Origin: Kappaphycus alvarezii
Lineage: Eukaryota; Rhodophyta; Florideophyceae; Gigartinales; Solieriaceae
NCBI GenBank assembly: GCA_002205965.3
Contig: NADL03000136.1
Coordinates: forward strand, 124,001 to 188,000
DNA: 64,000 nucleotides
Direction of reading: 5' to 3'
Shown here: one piece after another, positions 11,435 to 22,572 of the stretch
Numbering within the stretch: position 1 is the stretch's first letter
How the letters are laid out: each line of letters starts with the position of its first letter
Notes under the pieces: generated by a model
Databases searched by the model: none
The model's input: only the letters and a program-made list of their open reading frames with translations
Told to the model about the DNA's origin: nothing
Translations under genes and position numbers: made by a program

Positions 11435-11930
11435 ATAAATTGCATAAGGTTAATGAGAAATTAAGTATACTGAGATAAGGTATTGGAAAAAGCGCTTTAG
11501 GAAAGGTTCGGACGGTAATAATACAACAGGCTACTTCTTCAAAGGCCGTAAAGTGTGTCTTCATTGTTTTGCCGCTGCTGTTCAGTTATCAGACAATACT
11601 ATTCATTGACATTGTAAGTAAGTAGCTGAGCGTGTAATAACCGTTCTCTTATAAATTGCCGAGACAACGCTAAGAAAATTCGAAAGGGATCAAAAAAGCT
11701 TATTGTGTCCGCGTTTTTGAAGCTCTACGCTTCCATGTAATCTCTACAACACCCCAGAGGGCGAGTAGCGAAGGATGATACTCTGCTTCAATTTTTTTAA
11801 GCATCAATACTAAAATGCGTGTGTATAACTGCTAAGAGGATCAATGAAAGAGTATTCTAGACAGCATAAACACTTGATCACGACTTAGTAAAGTGGTTGA
11901 GGCCCCTGTTGCCTATAATCCGTTTATGAG

Positions 11931-12398
11931 GTGCTGGAAGGAAATGCTTTTACTCGATGGATTGGAAGATCAAGTTACGATTTCTCTGACTCATGTACTA
12001 CGCTCAAAAATACCATGGCACGGTGTGGTCTATTTAACGCTCTGTTCTTTAGCAGTAAGGAGTCATTAGTGAAGCAAAGAGTGGAGGCGCAATCTGAGTT
12101 TGAAGTCTACAGGTTCTGTCAGTCCCGATCCCAGAACAGTAGTGGAGATGACGATGTCCACATTGTGGTCGATTTTGTAGAGAAGGTTCTGGTTCCTCGA
12201 CTCATACGCCATCCCGGGCAACTTAAGTTTATTACTGGTCAAATTTTTGACTTTTCAGAGTTTTCTGGAGTAATCAGCCTTGGTGATATTATTAGTCTCC
12301 CAAAGGGGCACGAGTTTAATGAAAAGACTGCTAATGTAGTTTGTTCAATGCTAGAGTTTGTTTTAAGTGTTTTATATTTACCGGGACCAGGCATTTGA
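11931..12398 (+). CDS. hypothetical protein
   Basis: This 155-codon ORF opens MLEGNAFTRWIGRSSYDFSD and is of mixed, protein-like composition (VHIVVDFVEKVLVPRLIRH, LPKGHEFNEKTANVV). It has no low-complexity repeats and no motif I recognise. A further ORF at 12665-12883 reads SLELSELQFSKFLKEKPEI and KLVKKVCECRSYKTFW and may belong to the same gene across a gap. The intergap is AT-rich with stops in all frames. A decayed transposon protein or an effector-like gene is possible; I have no positive evidence for either. Confidence 0.4.
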   Translation: MLEGNAFTRWIGRSSYDFSDSCTTLKNTMARCGLFNALFFSSKESLVKQRVEAQSEFEVYRFCQSRSQNSSGDDDVHIVVDFVEKVLVPRLIRHPGQLKFITGQIFDFSEFSGVISLGDIISLPKGHEFNEKTANVVCSMLEFVLSVLYLPGPGI

Positions 12399-12664
12399 TT
12401 CAACAATGTTGTACATGCCTATAACTGTAGTTGACAAAAGAAAAATCGATTTGTGTTGTGATATCTAATGTGAGGCATCAATATGAGTTTCTGTGATTCT
12501 ATGACGTTGAATTTTTTGGCAGCTGTACATACAAAAAACGTATGTGACGGGGATTTTGGCCTAACCAAGGGAAAGATAAGAAACAAAGATGAATTTACTC
12601 CACTTAATATGATGAATACATAAGGGAGAGCTCATCAAGGGCTGAATGCGTACCATAGGTAGAT

Positions 12665-12883
12665 GTGAATGGGAAAGATTGTAAAGCGGTCTTGGGTAAC
12701 TATTTTACTGTTCCAAGTTCACTTGAGCTTTCCGAGTTACAGTTTTCTAAGTTCTTGAAGGAAAAGCCCGAAATTGTTGAAGTGAAGCAGCTGTCAACAT
12801 GTATACGGTCGAATTCTTTCAAGTTGGTAAAAAAGGTCTGTGAATGTAGATCTTATAAGACGTTCTGGGTTACTGGAATGTGA
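12665..12883 (+). CDS. hypothetical protein, possible second exon
   Basis: This 72-codon ORF is rich in Lys, Glu and Ser, with a Cys pair near its end (VCEC). It lies on the same strand and about 270 bp after the 155-codon ORF. I saw no convincing splice pair joining them, so they may be separate. Confidence 0.25.
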   Translation: MNGKDCKAVLGNYFTVPSSLELSELQFSKFLKEKPEIVEVKQLSTCIRSNSFKLVKKVCECRSYKTFWVTGM

Positions 12884-13152
12884 GTCATCAAGCTTTAATT
12901 CAGTTATTACACCCCGTCAAGAGATTTATTCTGCTCAATATAGTAATAGAGCTAATTATATAGTGGTGAAATTCTTGATAGATACTATCCCCAGGACAGT
13001 GTTTTGGTAGTACTTCTCTTCTGAGAAACAATAAATACCGCCGATTATTTGCCTCGATGTATTAAATTTTGAATTTTTGAAGTCCTACGTTTAATATATG
13101 CCTTGACTCGGTAGCGAGTTGGCCAATTTTACTGGATTAACACTGCACTGTA

Positions 13153-13190
13153 ACACTGCACTGTATGGATACTTCCATACAGTGCAGTGT
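13153..13190. repeat. perfect 17-bp inverted repeat (hairpin)
   Basis: The arms ACACTGCACTGTATGGA and TCCATACAGTGCAGTGT pair perfectly around the loop TACT. A second copy of AACACTGCACTGTA lies directly upstream. Confidence 0.85.
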
Positions 13191-13194
13191 AGAT

Positions 13195-14977
13195 TAATGA
13201 AATAACCAAAAAAATCCCCCTTACAGAATGGTTGAGCCTTAAAGTATTGTACATTACACCAAACAGACGTTGGTCCATAACCAACGTGTATACCGTAACT
13301 TTATCGTTTACTGTAGTTGAAAACAGGGGCAGATTTTTTGACACCGTACCTACATCTCAGAGCTGAGATAACAGCACAAAGTACAGCCTCGCATACTGTA
13401 CAGTATTGTAAATTCTGAAAAATACATATTGTACGCTATTCAGGTTGACCCGTGGCAGGCCTGCAGCAATGATGTACTGTCTAATGTAGGTATCTTGAAC
13501 AATCTCGACGTACAAACCTCCCAAACGACTCGCGGACTAGTGCCAGTAAGTTCACCTCTCTTCTTCCACCCTTGGACTACCATGGAAAAGATACTCTGCT
13601 TGAAAAAAATCAATGCGTCCAAAGATTTGTGAAAGGACTCTTATCGCACTCAAACATTTCTCTTTTTGCAACCGACTCTCAACCTCGATACTGTTTTCTG
13701 CTGTTGGAATTTTGCTGCCTATTTCTTACAGCCAAAGCGCTCATTTCTATTCGTATCATCTTGAAAGCAGGACTAATATCCGAATACCCTGCGAAAGATC
13801 TGCCATGCGAAACAAATGAATGCATTAGATGACGTCTGAAAGGCACTTCACATATCTTTTTTATCTAGACGACGACTCCTACCTTGCTTCAAATTTCGAT
13901 CTATTGTTGCAATATTGCTCGTTCTCTTCTCCCACAGCCATACCATACCTTTCCTCTCCACTGCGAAACCAGGATAGAAAAGAAACAACGGAGTAGCAGC
14001 ATGCTTTTTTATTCTACCCCTTACACAACCGACTGGAACTTCACTTGCTGCCATTAAGACAGTAAATTACACCCATACTTTTGCCAAACTTCCTCAAACA
14101 CCACATCCCGCATTTACCACCCGTCTACATCCCATCACTCAATTGAAAAGTAAACGATTGAATAGAAAGGCCACACCTGCCGACCAGACTAGTTTGCACC
14201 TATCTATCGATATCCACCGATCCTGTGCATTGTGAAGCAGGATTATCTTTCATTTCTTGGTAAAAGTTTTCTGTAGAAATACTGATGGTCTATACGCTCA
14301 AACCATTAAGATGGTAAACTATAGTCTCCATCAAAGTCGCTTAACCTCATAACAGGACCTACGATGTTTTCGGCCAATTATAGCTTGCAAGTCTGCGCTA
14401 TTGCTCAACCTTGAAATGACCATTATAATAGTGCACCTTGGCTGTCTTATGGCCTACGAGATGCCAAATTACGATATTTAGGTCCACTCGCCTTATCGCT
14501 TCTGCGCACAATGGATTCAAGTACAACAGGGACTGTCAACCACGTTGTCGAATAGTTTATCTCTAAAACACATCCGTGAAAAGATCGCCGGAATTGACGA
14601 CTCTGGCTCTACAACCAGTTTCCCAACTCGACAAAAGTCCATCAAAACGCGAACCTCGGTAAAATGCAAAACCTTATTTGCCCGGAACTTTCGCGAATCG
14701 CATGCATCATCTCCTTACAGCCCGTCTCCTCTCGAGCAAGCACAAGATTAGTCGGCTTTCTTCCCCTTCTTCAAACCATGCCTCACACATCGACACTACC
14801 AACGTAGGTATCTATAAAGTTCTGCATGCAGCACCAATCGCGGGCCACCCCCACAGCAACAGTCCGAAAAGTTATATATGTATCGACAATCACTGGCCTC
14901 TCCACTGCAATAGTCCGAAAAGTGACAACCAACTCAACTTCTCCACACCTTCCTGTTCCTTCTTGCAAGCCATTGTG
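13195..14977. other. no recognised gene
   Basis: AT-rich then C-rich sequence with only short ORFs. A GTACAGTA palindrome lies near 13398. A plus-strand frame from 14678 runs into the ORF described next, but its first hundred codons look non-coding. Confidence 0.35.
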
Positions 14978-15346
14978 ATGAATTCGCACCCCTCCGCTCC
15001 CTCTTCCCACACTGATGCCCACCATCTTCCCTGCGACCTGCGTATTTACCAGCGGGCGCTCTCTCGTATCGACGCTGACATTTCGCACCGCCTCGACCAG
15101 TGCCAAAGTCTCTACCCTGCAAACACTCGTTCCATTCCCGCCGACGCGCAACCATCTCCTGCTCGCAACTACGCGCCCAAGTCTCCACGCGTTGCTGACC
15201 AGTTCAAAAATGCATTCGATAGCGATGGACACAAGGCTGCTAGGCACTGTAACGAACATAGGGGGAATCATGTGAGGAAATGGAGAGAAGACCCCCATGG
15301 CAGGATGCGTAGGCATGAGAGTGGGGAGAGAATGTGGAAAGGATGA
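14978..15346 (+). CDS. hypothetical protein, N-terminal part
   Basis: From the ATG at 14978 this frame reads MNSHPSAPSSHTDAHHLPCD, then a helical-looking stretch (RIYQRALSRIDADISHRLDQ), a Pro/Ser linker, and a basic tail (HVRKWREDPHGRMRRHE). It overlaps the next ORF by about a dozen bases in another frame. The two may be one gene separated by a frame change or an unseen intron. It is C-rich at the start and G-rich at the end. No family was recognised. Confidence 0.4.
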   Translation: MNSHPSAPSSHTDAHHLPCDLRIYQRALSRIDADISHRLDQCQSLYPANTRSIPADAQPSPARNYAPKSPRVADQFKNAFDSDGHKAARHCNEHRGNHVRKWREDPHGRMRRHESGERMWKG

Positions 15347-15696
15347 TGTGGCATGATGGAGGGTGTCTGCCGCCGGTGGCAGACATGGGCAGGAGTGCTG
15401 GTGATAGGGGTGAAGGAAGGGGTTACAAGAGGGAGTGCTTGGAATGTGCTATCGAGAGGGAGTTGAGGAGAGGGTTGTCGCCGAGGGAAGTGTTAGAGGA
15501 ATTTGAGATGCAGGATTGGTACATCTATGCGGAGACATTGGGTGATGTGATGAGGGACTGCGTGGCTGGGATTTCGGAATGGATTGAGAGGAAGAGGTAT
15601 GAAGCGAGAGAGATTCGCGAGTATTATCGTAGAAGGAAGGAGAGGAAGAAGAGGATGTGCAAGGGGTGTGGCTGCGTCTGTTCCAATATCGCGTGA
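15334..15696 (+). CDS. hypothetical basic protein, C-terminal part
   Basis: 120 codons. The convincing part is ECLECAIERELRRGLSPREV followed by ISEWIERKRYEAREIREYY and a basic stretch ending MCKGCGCVCSNIA. The helix-rich Arg/Glu/Lys composition with a Cys cluster at the end suggests a nucleic-acid-binding or zinc-binding tail. The last third is duplicated in tandem downstream. It follows the ORF at 14978-15346 in a different frame. The function is unknown. Confidence 0.45.
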   Translation: MERMMWHDGGCLPPVADMGRSAGDRGEGRGYKRECLECAIERELRRGLSPREVLEEFEMQDWYIYAETLGDVMRDCVAGISEWIERKRYEAREIREYYRRRKERKKRMCKGCGCVCSNIA

Positions 15697-15950
15697 AATG
15701 GTGTCCCCGCAAAGAAGGTGATTTTGGAAGGAATTCTTGCCGATGCCTTGTGAAGGACTGCGTGGCAGGGATTTCGGATTGGATTCAGAGGAAGAGATGG
15801 GAAGCGGGAGATATCCGCGTCTAGTATCGTAGAGGGAAGGAGGGGAAGAAGAGGACGTGCAAGGGGTGTGGTTGCGGCTGTTCCAACATCGCATGAAACA
15901 ATAATGTCTTCGCAAATGTGATCTTGGACGGCACTGCGAGTTGATGCGGA
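15551..15950 (+). repeat. 200-bp tandem duplication
   Basis: The sequence beginning GGACTGCGTGG and continuing through GAGGAAGAAGAGGA recurs exactly 200 bp later (15551-15750 and 15751-15950) with scattered substitutions. It duplicates the C-terminal Lys/Arg-rich and Cys-cluster region (MCKGCGCVCSNIA versus TCKGCGCGCSNIA). The second copy also ends in a stop at the same place but is separated from the gene by a stop. Confidence 0.85.
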
Positions 15951-16887
15951 TGCGGATGCAGTGCAGTGAAAGTTACATCTTTTCGCACGGATGGATCATT
16001 TCTTTCCCGAAGCTTCATTCGTCTTGACTGGCCACGGTACAGTGAATCGATTAAAACCTTTCCCCGTACAGTGCTACTGTACTGTACCGTAGAGAACAGC
16101 AACAAGACTTGATCCCCAGATTGCAGTACCAATAAAGGACAGTCTGTCTGATCTATCAATAGGAAGAGATCAGTTGTTGACGTATTGGAGCAATTTAGAC
16201 GTTCAGTGTAGTGCACCCCTCCACGTCCAGTGGCATTTCCAGCCACTCGATGTCATACTCTCTGCGCGCTCTCGACGTGTCCTCGACGTCCACACCAAAC
16301 GGATCTCGTTTCGCTCTGCCTGTCGTTACTCTGTCGCAGAGGCACATCCATTACAACAGGTAAGTTTTGCTATTTGGTCCAGTGACGCCGACGCCCTCCT
16401 CGAACGCATCCCGTCTCACGTTGAAGGTTAGTCAACATGGGCCACCCGTAACCCCTCGTATGATTCTGTAGCGCGACCACACCCTTCTCAATGAAATAAG
16501 AGCCACAGAATCGCAGAGCATTCACACCTGTTTGTAATTCGCTGAAAGAGCGATAATCTGTGTAGGAATCTTAGAAAAGGGGTGTTCTTTTCTCTCAAGT
16601 TTCTCTGACGACTTGGAGGTGTCCGTATGCTGCATATTGTGCATGCGTAGCGGATGATGCTAAAGAACACTGGATTATTGGGAAGAGAATGATGAAGGGG
16701 AGGACAGCGATAGGCAGACTGATTTAGCCGACAGCTCTAGTCGTAATTAATAGCAACGTGTCATATCTGTACACGTTACCATCCCCTCTATCGTATTTTA
16801 GAGTCATCAATATGTGAAATTTGGTAAGCTTCAGCTTATGAGTGAGAAGACGTTTTAATTCATGATTTCTGGAGTCTATTCGACAAG
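15951..16887. other. no recognised gene
   Basis: Mixed sequence. A palindromic GTACAGTGCTACTGTACTGT cluster lies at about 16066-16090. Nothing coding can be supported. Confidence 0.35.
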
Positions 16888-17544
16888 TGTCATCAATTGA
16901 TTACATATGTATACATATGTAATCAATGATTACATGGTGGGCACAGGACTCGACGGCTTGACAATCAAGTGGCTATCTTTGCGCAAGACTTGCAGAAAGC
17001 GGCATGTCACCCCGCCGTCGAACCGCGGGACGGCGTTCATCGCACGAGGCCAGACATCCGGGCGATGGGAAGCAGTGGAGGTACGGACTTCTTTAACGTG
17101 ACCTTCGTCAACCCGCTGGCGCCCTCCACAGGAGGCCCCAAACCTTTAATCCCCTCACCTCGCTCAATGCCGCTGCCTCTGCGAAGCATAGGAGATATGA
17201 TTCTTTTATTGAAACCTCCGCGAGAAGTAGGCTCGTGCATATTCCTATATCTACTCTCGGAGGATGGCACCCGGACGCTTATACGGTGCTAACCGACGTC
17301 GCGCGGAACGTGGCCGTTAGGGCGATGGAGGCATATGGCAAGGTCCGTGCGGTACTTACTCAGAGACGCTGCCGCGGCTGTAATGTCCAACGCACCCTGT
17401 CTGCTGGGGGGCCTCGAGCCGGCTTTTTAGGGTAATTTCAGAGGTATTACTGGGCACCCTGTAGGATATTCCGGGCCACAACCGACCATATTTTTCAAAT
17501 ATTAAATCACCCCACATTTTACCCCATGTAATCAATTGACGACA
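16888..17544 (+). mobile_element. LINE 3' fragment framed by 19-bp inverted repeats
   Basis: The left end TGTCATCAATTGATTACAT and the right end ATGTAATCAATTGACGACA are inverted copies with 18 of 19 positions matching. They enclose 657 bp. Inside, 16970-17420 encodes the C-terminus of a non-LTR retrotransposon. RPDIRA, NVTFVNPLAPS, then in another frame HIPISTLGGWHPDAY resemble the restriction-endonuclease-like C-terminal region of RLE-type LINEs (RPD, then DVT..NPL, then P..TLGGW). The block at 17420-17525 is the 3' tail shared with 3069-3175. The coding part has at least two frame changes. The inverted ends are unusual for a LINE and may mean that the fragment was captured by a DNA transposon. 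No target duplication was seen. Confidence 0.65.
16896..16927. repeat. perfect 32-bp palindrome
   Basis: ATTGATTACATATGTA is followed directly by its reverse complement TACATATGTAATCAAT with no spacer. It lies just inside the left inverted repeat of the 16888-17544 segment. Confidence 0.9.
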
Positions 17545-18326
17545 TTTTCTACGAACAAAAAAAATTTTCTACGAACAAAAAAAAATTTTAAAATATTCCT
17601 TTCAAGCCTTGTCTTCGATTTCCATTTTCCTTCACGTTTCTGCTAGCTGCGCAAGGTTGCCGTCCAGAGCTTTCGCACGTTCACTACCTCGTCAAACCAA
17701 TTTACTCCTGCGCAAGATATATTGTAGCGGGTGCACCTGAGTTTATTTGTGGTGTTATGCAGTAGCTGAAAATCAAAAAAATCAGATGCACCGTGCATCA
17801 TTTTTTTAAAAATTCAACAGTTAGGTCGTTTATTTCTAGTTCCCTTGAGCATCACGTGGACATTATTTTCGTCTGTTGGGAGTATCAACGTCAGGAGGAT
17901 CTGAGCCAGTTGTCCACGCTATACGGTGATTTTAAGAGGAGCATGGTGAATCGGCGGAGTATGCACTGTTAACCGATGACCTTCAAAATGCTTTTAACTT
18001 GGTCAGCCGCAGAGCGGTTTTGACGGAGGTCGAACAGAGATTCCCGCGGCTCTTGTCGAACAGAGATTCCCGCAGCTCTTCTCTTGGGTCCATTACACGC
18101 ACGCGGTAAACCGGGGTCATCTATGGTGTGGGGATGATATGCTACGGACGTGGCTGGCGTGCAGCACTGGGATCCGCTGGGTTCACTTTAATTCTCCCTT
18201 GTGCTGCAAGAAGTGAAAAGTGACGCGGGAACTCAAAATACCCCTGGAAATGTGGGCGACACCACAGGCGGGCCTTCCCTACTCCAATATCTGTGGTACT
18301 TGACGATGGGTGTACAAATACTGTAC
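17545..18326. repeat. non-coding stretch with two small tandem repeats
   Basis: A roughly 20-bp unit (TTTTCTACGAACAAAAAAAA) occurs twice at about 17545-17585. A 26-bp unit starting GTCGAACAGAGATTCCCGC occurs twice at about 18029-18082. No gene was recognised. Confidence 0.6.
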
Positions 18327-18551
18327 TTTTAGGGTTCAATTAGTACGTGGCACATACACGTGTATTGTCAGCAAAGTACATTAACATGTACAGTAGTATT
18401 CTGTCAACAACGTACCTAGTTTGAATTTTGAGCCCCTCAAAGGTCTATATAAATTGCCCCTGACATGGTCTCCAGGTCTAAAGAGGCATCAGTGATTGGA
18501 AGTACAACAGTCCTGATCCGTGCTTTGACCCTTTCGAGTGAAGTTGTAACA
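18327..18551 (+). repeat. LTR of a second retrotransposon family
   Basis: About 225 bp is shared with 30232-30456 at high identity. It includes AGGGTTCAATTAGTACGTGG, a TATA-like box CTATATAAA, and the end GAGTGAAGTT. The TATA box and the downstream gag fossil support an LTR rather than a random repeat. Confidence 0.75.
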
Positions 18552-20100
18552 TAAAATCGATTTTACCAGCACGACTACCCAAGCTAGTCAAGGCGGGGGT
18601 GCAATCAAGGTACGAATTTGGTGGAATCTGTGGTCGGGACTCCGTCGTTAAGGCAAGGTAACGCCGTCTTAGAAGATATTAGTGTTGGTGAGTCTGTCGG
18701 GCTCTTCGCAGACTCTTGGGATTCCGGCTTCTCGTCGGAACGTTAAACAAGAGTGATTTTTCACCGTATATTGGGAAGACATTCACTCAAGAATTTGATG
18801 TCAAGGGCGATTTTCGCCGTATAAGAGGGGACGTCCTCGAAAAAGTTAGTGCAAGAGCATTGAATTGCCTGTAGGAGGCTGAGTTTTTCCTGATGATAGA
18901 GAACATGGTTCGCCCGGGAACAAGAGCGAACCCAAGTAATGACATACCTGAAGATGACCGAGAAAGTGTTATGGGCCAGATGTCTGGGACGGATATCGTC
19001 AAAGATGTTGCTCAGGAACCAAAGCCACTGGACATATCAAAGGACGGTCAGTATTCTTTCGAAATATTGAAGAAATCCGCGGGAAATGAATGGTATCTCG
19101 ACCGCACTGAAGGAAGTGCTAGAACTTACTGAGATGAATAGTAAAGCTACTGGGCCTCAAGCAGGTCGTTCGACTTCGAACAACAAGGGAAGACCTTATC
19201 TGACTGGGCTTCCGGAGAAGAAACGCATAAGGTGAGGATAGGGAAGTAATTGGCCACGGGTATCCAGTGCACGTTGCACATAAAATATACAAGAGTTTTT
19301 TGGAGAACTCTTGTTGCCGTAGGGCAGGAGAAGGATCATAAGTTGATGCAAAACGCACATGGCATCGCCTTCTCCAGGACTTTGCAATTCAGAAGGAGGA
19401 CAAAAGAAGCCTTCTATCTTGTGAATTCGAGAAAGATGCAGCCAGGGTGTTTGATAATGTGGCTAGTGTCCACTGGGATGCTATAGCAGATGAGCTGCGG
19501 GAGTACTTAGATGCCCGGTTGTGCAACAAGGCCCAGCTCAGTGCGTTGTAGGACAAATTTTTCGACATGAAGTGGAACGAGAGATCTGAGTCTGTATGTC
19601 ATTTCGGTGAACGCCTTCGATCTGCCTCTATGACTTTGCAAATCCCAACCTCCGACGAAATAATGGTTAATTGCTTCAATTCTGGCCTTTTAGGACGTCT
19701 TCCAGAAAAAGCCATGCTTGTGTTGGGGGACTTCGTTACCATTGTCAGCACAACTTCGGGGCTTTCTTCGGGGCAACAACCCACAGATAGAGAAGGGTCA
19801 AACAGGTTCGCGAAGAAGATTTTGTGAATAATGGAGCTTTTCCTCGCGGCTTTGGATGCAACCATTCTCATATAAATTGGTTCTTCTGCAACTGTAAGGG
19901 TCATATGTTTCGAGACTGCATCAGAAGGAAACAAGATATGAAGCGAAGTTGCAGGGATATAGCTCCTGCGGGAGAAGGATATGGAGGCCTGGACCCTCAG
20001 CCGAGAAGTAATATTTCACATCCCAGTGAAAAAAACACAGTAGGGATGTTTGCACGTAAGGGGAGCCAATTTGGAGACATAAATTGAGAAAAATACAGAA
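18552..20100 (+). mobile_element. decayed gag region of an LTR retrotransposon
   Basis: The region follows the LTR at 18327-18551. Fragments read like a retroelement gag: SESVCHFGERLRSASMTLQI with LLGRLPEKAM (about 19.57-19.8 kb), and a degenerate zinc-knuckle-like block NWFFCNCKGHMFRDC (about 19.88-19.92 kb). No pol domain follows. The fossil is old, heavily broken and truncated, and family assignment is open (Ty3/gypsy or copia). Confidence 0.6.
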
Positions 20101-22567
20101 GTGGGAGTATTTATCACGATGTATGGTGACGAGGTGGCAACCAGTAGATACTAAGACTTCTTCCACCTGGATTGATTTGAAGTTGTTTCAGGAAAGAAGT
20201 GCATTGAAGAAGGCGTTAGCGAAACCGGGCGATTCCCCGGGTGGGTTACTCCAAGATTCATCGCGAAGGTTCAAAAAGATCTTCGTGGTGGTTCGAGAGG
20301 TACCGGGAAGAAGGGTTCATTGGAGCAACATTTTAAGGATCAGATTTCTGGTCGGACATCTCCGAGTTGACCCCGGAGAGTGGATCACCATAGGCTGAAG
20401 TTTGTTTGAATCACATGCGTAAGCACTGGTAGTTAGCCTAGGATGTTGCAAAGCAATTGAATGAGTTATGAGTTACATGCTCGCGTAGAAACGAAGGATG
20501 AACTTGTCGTTGAGAATCTTCGCAGGAGTCGGACTCCCTACCCCTAGAGACCCTGTAGGTGGGACGCGATTTCACCGCTAACCACATCTTGCGCGATCCA
20601 AGATGGGCTAGGTACCCCTTCATAATTGCAAGGATCCCTAGGTGTCGGACACCTGGCCCCCAGCGACCCGCTGAGTAGGACGTGGTTTCAGCTGCCTGCC
20701 TCATCCCTGCTCGCACGGAATGGGTGCACATATCTCTTCAAGACCTCTCAAGGAGGCTACTAGGAGCAAGCCTTTTTCACTTTTTAAAGGCAAGCCAGTC
20801 GCTTGCGGGAAGGTGCGCGGCCAGTTCCAGGCAACCCAGGGACTGTACGTTGCGACACCCTGTCTGCCAGAAGTACTCGCTTGCACTCATCGTCATCCGC
20901 CCGCAGGACCGGTAGAGGCAGCACGGCAGTACAGCTGGCATTAGTTCAAGTCGCCAGGCTCGTGTCCGCGAAAAAATAGCATCAACCGCTCGTCGTCCAA
21001 GCCTTGCTGAAGCTGATGGTACGGAAGCACCAGGGCGGGTCAAGAGGGTGCTAATGGAGGACGCCGAAGGTAGGCTTACAGTAGCCGCGGTAGCCGGGAC
21101 TGAAGGCAGACCAGGCCTTAATGGGTGCTGGGCGTTGTGCCACTGTAAGGCGGGTCACTGTAAGGTATTTTTCTCGATTCACGAAGTTTCGTCTCTCGGG
21201 GCACTGCGGAAGTAGCACGCAAACTCGGCGTCTCAAGTACTGTACAACGACAACGACAGCACATGGAATGGTGTGGGAAGAGCTCTTTGATGCCGGGCCG
21301 GACTGCGATGCCGGGCCAAGACTGGACATTAACGCGAAGGACTTCTGGCATATGATGGAAACATGTTTCGTTGGGGTTTGCTCAGGCGTTCTCTGGTGCT
21401 CAGTGAGGTGGTATCGTGCTCCAATGCGTCTCCACAGTGGTACTGGTGACCGCGCTGTTTCGAGTGCACCGGGTCAATGTGCATATTCAGGTGCGGCGGC
21501 TGCCCGAAATCGACTGCAATATGTGTACGTCCATTTCTTCTCGCCACGATGCGTAGTGGCAATGTGTCGCTTGAGAGAATCTACTCGAGTGGAAGCTGTG
21601 GGGCAGCCCTGGACCGATAGTCTCGTCTTGTGCTGCACTTGACGATGTGTGGTGATTCAACAAGGGGTGCGGAGCGAGCGGAAACGGCTCGAGGATTCCG
21701 GATGTGATGGAACCATACCTTGTCTCTCAATTGCGTGCTGCGATCGAGTGAAATGGGCATGGCAATATTGGCACCCGTATTCAACACATCCTGCTCCGAA
21801 TCCGGCAAAATTGAATCAAGGACAGAAGGGACCTCTACACTCGGAATTGGGTGATGGGGTGATGGGGGGGAATGTCGACGAAGCGAGTGCGGCTTGCATA
21901 TGCTGAGGTCGGCTCGACACCCCGGCCACATTCATAGGGTCATCCGCAACATCGACATCATCTGCACGCTTGAGTTGAGTTTGTGGTAAACCCAGGCAAT
22001 AGTCCCGACTGACGTGGATTTTGTAAAGGCGGCTACAATGATTGATGCGGCGGGGGAGGCATGGCTCTGCTGTCGCGGGTACGGGATGGAACGCGAAGGT
22101 TGATGAAACGATGACAAGGCGGAAGGTGAAGTTGGGGCAGTGATAAGGGCTGCACGAGTTGCCCGTGACGAGTTGGGAATTCACCTTGGCAGCGGATTGG
22201 GACACCGAGGTGGATTGAGGGTTGTGAGTGGATTGTTTACCCGGAAGTACAGAGCAATAGGTCTGCTGTTGAAGCTGGGAAGTTTGAGACGGGAGCGAAC
22301 AGTGTCGGTCAATATACTGTGGGAGCTGGAGCGGAAGCGGTATATAAGGGCGCTGACGCGGTTGGGCTGGTGGTGGTGTGGCTACGGAACTTGGTGCGCG
22401 GAGACGATGGGGAGAGAGGTTGCTGTTGGTAATGAGGCAAGGTGGTCAATGCCGAAGGATGGGGGAGATGAGTGGAACTTTGTTGGACCGCAGACGGGTG
22501 GTACACAGAAGAGTGCGCAGCTGCAGACGAGATATTGGTGGTGGGGTGAAAAGAGGGACGATGCGGG
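20101..22567. other. unassigned region
   Basis: Two imperfect 60-bp copies lie at about 20531-20590 and 20645-20705 (GTCGGACTCCCTACC and GTCGGACACCTGGCC). A long plus-strand ORF at 21121-21642 (173 codons) reads GMVWEELFDAGPDCDAGPRL and is Cys- and Arg-rich, but it resembles no family I know. The segment 22140-22567 is strongly G-rich on the plus strand. It may be decayed transposon DNA. Confidence 0.35.
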
Positions 22568-22572
22568 GTGAG

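Noticed and set aside
11033-11564. DHHC palmitoyltransferase
   Set aside because: A FDHHYC string and upstream CxxC pairs are suggestive, but the Cys-rich spacing and the position of hydrophobic segments do not fit the family.
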